Below, in pieces: positions 1-7,200 of a stretch of DNA of 8,959 bases (position 1 is the stretch's first letter; each line of letters begins with the position of its first letter). The stretch lies in NCBI GenBank assembly GCA_030044455.1, contig JASHVU010000662.1, forward strand, positions 1 through 8,959, in the 5' to 3' direction. The translations under genes and the position numbers were made by a program. The notes beneath the pieces are model-generated. The model made no database searches, had not been told where the DNA came from, and worked only from the letters and a program-made list of their open reading frames with translations. This DNA comes from Acidobacteriaceae bacterium (GTDB taxonomy: Bacteria > Acidobacteriota > Terriglobia > Terriglobales > Acidobacteriaceae).

Positions 1-1231
1 TGGCCTCGTTGATGGTCTCGATCGTGTACTGAGCGAAGAGCGAATCTCCCCAAGCGATGAGGTTGTCGAGATAGGCCATTACCGTTTTGAGCATGTAAGC
101 CGTGGGTCGGTATTGCGCCACCACCCAGGGTTGGAATGGGTTCTGCATCCAGGCGTTTATGCTGGCTACGGTTTGCTGATAGAGCACCGGGTCCTGAGGT
201 TGCGAAAGGTTGATAAGGATGCTTTGGATCATCTCCACATCGTCGTATTGGAATGGCGCGACCTTCCAGAACCTCTCCGGCGTTGGGCCCGGACCGTTGT
301 CGGTGGGATTGAAGATGTAGTGAAACCAGTTTTGCGCGTCCTGGTACTGCTGATTCTGGCTCAGGTGAATGGCGATCATCAGCGGCGCATGGAAGAAGAT
401 CTCCCAGTTGTAGAGCGCATACGGGCCCGAGGTAGTGAAATCGAGATTCTTCACCGGGTACGGCTGGAGAACGAAGTCAGGGCTCGGGTTGTAAGCAGTT
501 TGTGGGTTGGTGGCAGTTGGACCGAAGATCGGCTCCCAGAAAAATGGGAGAGGCAGGCCGCTCGAAAGGATCACGCTGGTGTTGTTGGGAAGATCGACCG
601 AGGAGCCGTCGTTGGTCAACACGGCCAAGACCGCGCCGTTGGGCAATGTCGCTTCCGTTGAATCGAGAACGATGGTACTGGTCCCCGGCGCCTGGATGCC
701 GCTCGTTCCCGTGTAAGGGATCGCACCGGGCAAGGCGAAGTTGAGGGCCGCGGTCAAATTGCCCGATGTGCCGTTGAGATAGGAAACCGCGGTTCCCGCA
801 GCGATGCTCACGTTGGTCGCGTCCGGCAGATTGAGCGGTGTTCCGGCCGTTAGGGCCACTGACGTGCCGTCGGGGCGGGATCCGGATACATTCGCCGCCA
901 GCACCGCACGCGTGCTGTTGGGCTGCACCTGGATGGGCTGAGCGCTCGTCGGCGGATTAGGCTGCGGCATAAACAACGTATCGCCGCTTTCCAACTCCGA
1001 TACACCGCCCTGGTTTAAAAGCTGAATCAGCGAGAGCGGCACGCCGGAGACGAAGGCGCGGTCTCTTCCCACATAAGGATGAAAGAAAGGATAGAACTGG
1101 TAGGAGACGCTCTCCTGCAGCGTCACCGTGGATTCGACCGGTTGCCACGTGCCTGCGGTGGTGTAAGTTTGATAGGGCCGGACGTCCTGGTCCACGGTAT
1201 TGTGAAAGCTGTCATTCGCAATCATCGCCAT
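1..1231 (-). CDS. Tc toxin A subunit, C-terminal chain (pore-forming/TcB-binding part), 3' end outside window
   Basis: This second chain carries the channel-side part of the TcA subunit. The visible 410 residues start at ATG 1231, chosen because AGGAG sits 6 nt upstream; a second in-frame ATG two codons later has poorer spacing. Residues 1-45 are unrecognised. FFHPYVGR...LIQLLNQGG (49-76) matches the HPYV block that follows the neuraminidase-like domain in TcA proteins. Residues 85-230 are a beta-rich Gly/Thr/Asn/Pro insertion. From 231 the match is canonical: FFWEPIFGP, PYPVKNLDFTTSGPYALYNW (257-276), EIFFHAPLMIA, NWFHYIFNPTD (301-311), RFWKVAPF (320-327), RPTAYM (375-380) and AYLDNLIAWGDSLFAQYTIE (386-405). 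The frame is open to the window edge, where the coiled-coil channel and the TcB-binding domain should follow. It lies 52 bases downstream of the first chain, same strand but another frame, so the two are very probably one operon and assemble into one A component. No signal peptide is visible. Confidence 0.93.
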   Translation of the reverse strand, partial: MAMIANDSFHNTVDQDVRPYQTYTTAGTWQPVESTVTLQESVSYQFYPFFHPYVGRDRAFVSGVPLSLIQLLNQGGVSELESGDTLFMPQPNPPTSAQPIQVQPNSTRAVLAANVSGSRPDGTSVALTAGTPLNLPDATNVSIAAGTAVSYLNGTSGNLTAALNFALPGAIPYTGTSGIQAPGTSTIVLDSTEATLPNGAVLAVLTNDGSSVDLPNNTSVILSSGLPLPFFWEPIFGPTATNPQTAYNPSPDFVLQPYPVKNLDFTTSGPYALYNWEIFFHAPLMIAIHLSQNQQYQDAQNWFHYIFNPTDNGPGPTPERFWKVAPFQYDDVEMIQSILINLSQPQDPVLYQQTVASINAWMQNPFQPWVVAQYRPTAYMLKTVMAYLDNLIAWGDSLFAQYTIETINEA

Positions 1232-1237
1232 GCTCTT

Positions 1238-1242
1238 CTCCT
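1238..1242 (-). promoter_or_regulatory. Shine-Dalgarno site of the C-terminal TcA chain
   Basis: The minus strand reads AAGGAGAAGAGC immediately before ATG 1231, which places AGGAG six bases from the start codon. This is a near-ideal ribosome binding site and supports independent translation of the second chain. The gap between the two genes (1232-1283) contains no hairpin that I would call a terminator, so the genes are probably co-transcribed. Confidence 0.8.
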
Positions 1243-1283
1243 TGCCATTCCTGCCGTCAGTCGCTTTCAGTCTTCGCCTCAGC

Positions 1284-4200
1284 TCAACGTTTAGCCGGCT
1301 TTCCCGGCGCAGTGGGTACGGCCTTGGCCAGCGCGGAAATCTGGCTACTGGTGAGTCCGCCTGGACGTAACACGACCCCCATCGGTTGCGATGTGCGCGC
1401 GCCCCCAGCTGCGGCGTTCGCAGCTATCTTGGCCGCGCTCACGGCCGGTTGCGAATTCGCATTAATGCCTCCAGCCTTGCCCACGATCGTTCCGTTGTAG
1501 AGCACGGTTGTATCGGGCGAGGTGAGCCAGTCGGGAGAGATCTTCATGGGAAAGTTCGAACTGGACTGATCGACGGGCAGTGGCGTGGTGGGGCCGGCCG
1601 TGGGCGCCTGCGCCTTGATCGCGAGTCCATTGAGATACGAGCCGCTTGTAATCGATGCGCTCGGCGACGCAAAGTTGACGGCCCACCGCGTCCAGCTGGT
1701 GATCGTCGTCTCCGTTAGTTGTGGTTGTACATAAAACGTCATCTCGTCGGTAGTGTTGGGATCGGAGGTGTCCTTGTAGAAGAACGGGCTCACCAAGCTT
1801 CCGGCCTGCACGTAATCCGGCTGTGTTGGATCGAGAAACGGCGCGGGGACCACGGGATTGGAGCAGGGCAGCAACGAGAAGCTGTTCACGGTTTGCAGGA
1901 TCGGCTCAGTCGTCGTGGTTCCACTTCCAGTGGAGTTGAAGGTGTTCTGGAATGTCGCCGAGAGCGAGCCGGAACCGGTGTACATTGTGGCATCGACGCC
2001 GGTGGTATCGTAGGGGTTCATCGGCGCGAAGTTTAAGAAATCTTCATTCAGCACCAAGTCGCAGTTCTTGCTGGTGACGCGGAACGAATAGTTCGGCAGC
2101 GGGAGGGGGCCCGGGTTTGCCCCAAATCCAAATGCATACGCCAGAAGCTCCGCCAGCCACGCCTCCGCCACTTTGACATATGCCGGATCCAGGGTCATCG
2201 AGATGGGAAAATCCAGGTAAACCTTGACCGCTCCTTCGCCACCGCCTTCGTCGCTGTCCTTGGTGATGCGAATGTAAATCTGACTCGGATCGAAGGGGTT
2301 TTCCGGCGTGTTTTGCACTGCAATTGGATCGTACTTGTTGATATCAGACGAGATGCGAGTGCTCCATTTGCCCTGGTAGTACTCGCACCAATGGAGCTGC
2401 GGTTGAACGAGCGTTTGCGGCACGATCGCACTACTGACATTGCTGGTCAGATCGTCGATACTGAGTGAGCTGGCCGGCGTTGTACCCGAAGACGAAGCCG
2501 CAGGAGCGGATGGCGCCTGTGTTTGCGTGATGTAAGTAACCCAAAAAACGTTGAGGCGGCCCTTCCAGATCGCCAGAGCGATGTGATCGCCATCGATATC
2601 CTCAGTGACCGCGATCCATGGATTCCATACTCCACTCGAGTAAGTGCGGTAGAAGTACTTATGCGGATGGCCATAAGTGCGCGCCAGCACGTGCAGGGTG
2701 CTGGTGCCGGCGTCGGTCAGGTTTTGATCGAAGTAAGTGGCTACTACATCAAGTCGCGAGCGCAGTTCCAAACCGGTGAGATAGTCGAGAAAAGCCTGAT
2801 TCACGAGATCGTCCGTCACATCCCCCTGCAAAATTGCGCCCTCCAGCGTCTCAAAGAGATCGCTCATTCCCGTTCGCATCTCCGGCTCCATCCAGTTCTC
2901 GGGATAGAGAAAGATTTCGCGGTTCGCCTGCCAAACGCGATAGCGTTTCATCCACGACCACCAGTCGGCATCGATGGCCGAAGGCGAGACATTTAGCGCG
3001 GGGTTAGAGTTGCCGTTTTCGAGATCCAGCAGGCAGCGCTGCACGAAGGTCTGCAGCGACGACATGCCGAGGCGCAGCCGAGACGTCTGCACCACCGGCT
3101 CCATGCCGGGATCGACGAGGAAGTACTCGAAGAGCTGGTTTTCGTTTTCTAGTTGCAACATATTGATAAGGTAAACAACCAGCGCGTCGCGCTTGGCCTG
3201 GCGCAGGGGATCGAATACCGACTGCGCGATGGGTAGCCACTGGCTGACGGTGTATTGTGCCTTCACAGCGTTCTTGAAGTTGGTGGCGATTGTCATAGGC
3301 GCCGCGGGCGGCGTGAGTGATGCAATTGCCGTGCTCGCAGTGAGCACCGAGACGGGTATGCCCAAGATTTGGATCAACTGCAACGCTTGCCAGATGCGGC
3401 GAATGCCTTTGTTGTCGCCAAAGTCGCCAGTCGCCGTCACATTCTCGTTGGCGCCGACGATCTGATCCTGAATCAGACCGAAATACTCGGCAATGGCGCG
3501 CACGCTGGCCACATCGCGCCGGAAGAGATTGGCCAGCGCGGTCCATGGGCACGCAGTATTCGTGTTGCTGGTGGCACTTCCCGGCGCTTCGGTAAAAGTC
3601 GTTCCCACACCCTCGAAGACATCGATGAGCCCATCGGTGCCGCCCGCGGGATTCTTGCGCAGATCGGCGTAGTCGATCAGCATAAGCATCTGCGCAAAGA
3701 GGCTCGTCATCTTCGCGTCGCTCGGCTGCGTGGGCAGCGAACTCAGCCGTATGCTGCTGAACAGACCTGCATTTGCGATCATGTAGCCGATTTCGCGCTC
3801 GTCGATATTCGTGGTAGACAGGATCTGCAGCGCCTTGGCGAGAAGCGTGTAGCAGGCGAGGAAATTGTTCGCCGGTGTCTGCGGGCAGAGCACGATCTGG
3901 CTGAGCGGCCCTTTGGGCATGTTCTCGCTCTGCACTTCCATACTGGCCCCTTTCGGGCCGAGGCTCGCAAAGGTCAGTGTGAATTGGTAGAAGACACCGC
4001 CTTGCAGCGTCACGAATTGGCTGATCTCGTCGTTCGTCACACTGGCCGCAACCGAGTTGGAAATGACGGGATTGGCGATGAGCGGCGAATTAGGTGGAGA
4101 GATCAGTTCGAACTCCGCCGTCGCACCGATATCGCCCAGCTCGGCGAAGAACCGGTACGGCCCGTCGGTGGGAACTTGCAGATAGCCGCTGAACGTGCAG

Positions 4201-7200
4201 CTCGCCATGCCCGCGGCGCTGCTCGGCGCCTCGGCACTGTCGGCAGTCGCGGCGATATTTGAAGCCAGCAGCGTGCCGTCGCTCTTAAGGTACGCCCCGC
4301 TCACACCCTGCTGCGCAAGCCCCAGAAACGATCCTTGCAGCGACTTACCGGGATTGGACGGATCGGAGAGCAGAGCTGTGTCTGTCACCAGCGCTTCGGT
4401 TAGCGACGGATCGGAGCTGAGATTGGAACTGAGAGTCTGCAGAATGAAGTTGAGCGAGAGGCTGTTCGCTTCGAGGGGCAGATAGACCTCGATCAGCTCG
4501 GCCTTGGCCTGCCGCTGTGACAGCGTTGCATCGAGTCCCAGATAGGGCGCGACATTGTTGTCGAGATCGGTCGCGCCCACGGTCATCAACGTTCCGGCGA
4601 GCGATCCGTAGAGCGAAGCCATACTGTTTCGTGCCGACTGCAGCAGTGTTTGCGCCGTCGCCGAAACTCCCGCCAGCCCCGAAATTGTGGCTCGCAGCGC
4701 GTCGGTCAAAACGCCCTGAATGCCGATCGTCTCCGTTTGCGAGCCGGCTTCGTAGGTGAACTGGATCGGTGGAACCGGTCCCATAATGGTTCCGTTCTGC
4801 TGGGCAGCCGCCACCAAATTGGCGAATGCCGTCGCGTCCACCTGATTTGCCGCCGTGACCGGGCTCGAACTCGCCTCGAAGATCTGCGCATTGGTCAACA
4901 TGGCTACGAGCCCGCCAACCAGAGATTCGTAGCTGCCGAGCGACTGTGCCTGCAAATCGCTCAAGACGCTGGTCAACAGATTGGCAAGCGCCAATGACGG
5001 CATCGCGACCGCGGCCAAAGCGTCCTTGTTCGCCTCTGTCAGCACGCCGCGGTATCCCGCCCACTGCAACTGCCCCACTGCGTCGTAACTCAGGCTGAGT
5101 GCCGGATCGGTTGCCGTCAGCTCCGTCACCTGCGCCGAGCCGAAGCCTGCTGTTACGTTCGTTTCCACAGCCTCGTACTCGATCAGGCCGGCCCACACAC
5201 CCAACAGGTTTCCGACATTCTGTGTGAGCGCGGTGATGCCTGCCTGCTGCAATCCGTTGAGTAAGGCGCTGAATTCCGTGGAACTATTGATGGCCAGCAA
5301 CTCGGCCTTCTTCCAGTCCAGCAGCAGGCCCGTGTAGGTCACGGTTTGGATTTGTGTGGTGGAATCGTAGCTGAAGCTAAGCGCGGTTTCATCGGCAAAA
5401 GGCGTCGGATCGATCGCCGCCGCTGCGCTCTGCGTTGCGCTCAAGTCTTGCGCGTTAGTCAAAAGCGTTAACAGGCTCTTGAGAATCTGTGTCGGAATTA
5501 GCCCGGAAAGAATCTGGTCGAGCAGCGTTTCCGGGACGCTCGTGAGGTTGGCGGGCAGCGCATTCTGCGACGCTATCTGCGCCAGCCCGCTCGCGGTCTG
5601 TTGCAGCAGTGTCAGGATTGCGTTCTGGTCCACCTGATACTTGCCGACCGGGTCGAACTGATGGCGCAGCAGATACTGCAAATCTTCGACGGCGAAGCCG
5701 CTGTTTGCCACTGCCTGGGCGTCCGTTACGAACGCGAGCGTGGTGTTGAAGAGAACGTCCTGGCTCAGGTTCGCGATGGCCGTTCCCGTCACCGGCGTAA
5801 ACGGATCGATTCCGGACATCTGTTTCAAGTCGATCACGTCTTCGACATCGACGTTCAGGCACTTGGCCAGCGTACTGTAGCGGTAACAGATGGAGAGATT
5901 GTTGAGCGTGAAGGCAGGCACGTTCGCTCCGCTGACCGTCACCATGTCCGCCGCTGCGCCTACATCGGCAAAGATGGCGTTGATATCGTCCGAGGTCAGA
6001 CCCAGCACTCCCTGGATCGAAGCAAGGTGCGAGGAGAATGTCTGGAGTGAGGCCGACAGGCCGGCAAGTGGGGCCGGGAAGTTGCCTGTCGGGTCGTCGA
6101 AATCCGGGTCGTTGTTGAGCACACTCGAGGGAAGGAAGAGCTGCCCGTAGAGAGGGTTGGGGCCCTGCACAGGCAAATTGGACCAGAGCGGCAGCAACGC
6201 GTCGCGTCCCATCGCCGGCGCCAGTTCTGTGTTGAGTGTATCGAGATGCGCGAGATAGACCAGGGCCGTCTCCCAGGCGGTGGTAAACGCGGCACTGAAG
6301 CCCGGATCGCTCCACGCCGGCAGATTCGCCGGGAAAAAGGCCTGCAACGCGCGGTCCACCTCGCCCATCGTCCAGCCAAGCTTTTGCCATAGACGTACGA
6401 AGAGGTTGATCTTCAGGAAATCGAGCGGCGCGGCCGCGGTTTTGTTGTCAGCGTATTGCAGCGTGGTGGCGCTGAAGTTACACCCGCTGTCGGGATCGGC
6501 CAGCACGAGCACCTTCGAGGAGTAGTTGGCGGGCAGAACGCTTTGGAGCCATGTAGTCGCGTTGAAGCTCGGGTCGATATTTTTATAGCGCGCGGTGATG
6601 GCGCTCAGTTGAGCCTCGAAGGCGGCGGCGTCTGATGCTGAGAGCGCCGGATAGCCGGGTTGGCCAGTGTAACTGAAGGCATCGCTCATGTCGATGCCGA
6701 GACGGTTGAACTGGTAGATCAGCGGATAAAGACCGGGGTTGAGGAATCCAGTCTCGAGAAGATCGGCGAGCTGTTGATACGTGAGTCCCAGCACCTGGGC
6801 AAGATTCTCGGCCGAGTTGAGCGGCTCCAGATTTGCAGTGCCGTTTAGAGCCGCAGCCTCGCTGGGGTAGCCATAAAGCTTGAACCAGTTTGCCGTTACT
6901 GGATTGAGTCCGACGGCCGTGCCCGTCAGCACTTGGTAATCGCACGGTGCGAGCCCCAGGCTCTCTGCGAAGATTTGCGCGCGATAGTAAGGAAAGTTGT
7001 TGGCGTCGGTGAACAGCTCGAGATTGTCCACGGGACGCAGCGTATCGAGTACCTGTGCGAGCTGCGTTTTGAAGTAGCCGAGAAAGCCTCGTACTGTGGC
7101 GATCCAGAGATCGAACGGAAGGCTAATAGGAAACAGCGCCGCCTTCAAATACTGGTTGTAGACAATGGGGAGAATGTTCTGCGGTTCCGCCGTCAACTCT

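Noticed and set aside
113..661. 182-codon plus-strand open frame opposite the C-terminal TcA chain
   Set aside because: The minus strand here encodes the diagnostic YNWEIFFH, WFHYIFNPT and RFWKVAPF blocks; the plus-strand product has no recognisable features.
1232..1283. Possible terminator or promoter between the two genes
   Set aside because: The 52 bases contain no convincing GC-rich hairpin with a T tract and no recognisable -35/-10 pair; only the Shine-Dalgarno sequence stands out.
1991..2124. Active sialidase function suggested by the name neuraminidase-like
   Set aside because: The feature there and around 1671-2969 is the Tc family's structural neuraminidase-like domain; I see no Asp-box series or catalytic Arg triad that would support enzymatic activity.
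3369..4262. 297-codon plus-strand open frame
   Set aside because: It lies antisense to well-conserved TcA sequence (PA14-like and shell regions), is rich in Arg/His/Gly as expected of a complementary frame of GC-rich DNA, and has no recognisable domain.
4345..5196. 283-codon minus-strand open frame over the repeat region
   Set aside because: It is another out-of-frame shadow, Arg/Gly-rich; the main frame holds the threefold repeat with exact Tyr-Gly spacing, which shows which frame is coding.
5455..6390. 311-codon minus-strand open frame in another frame of the TcA gene
   Set aside because: It is Arg/Gly/Pro-rich with no recognisable motif and wholly inside the larger gene, whose own frame here carries TcA motifs such as LKQMSGIDPF.
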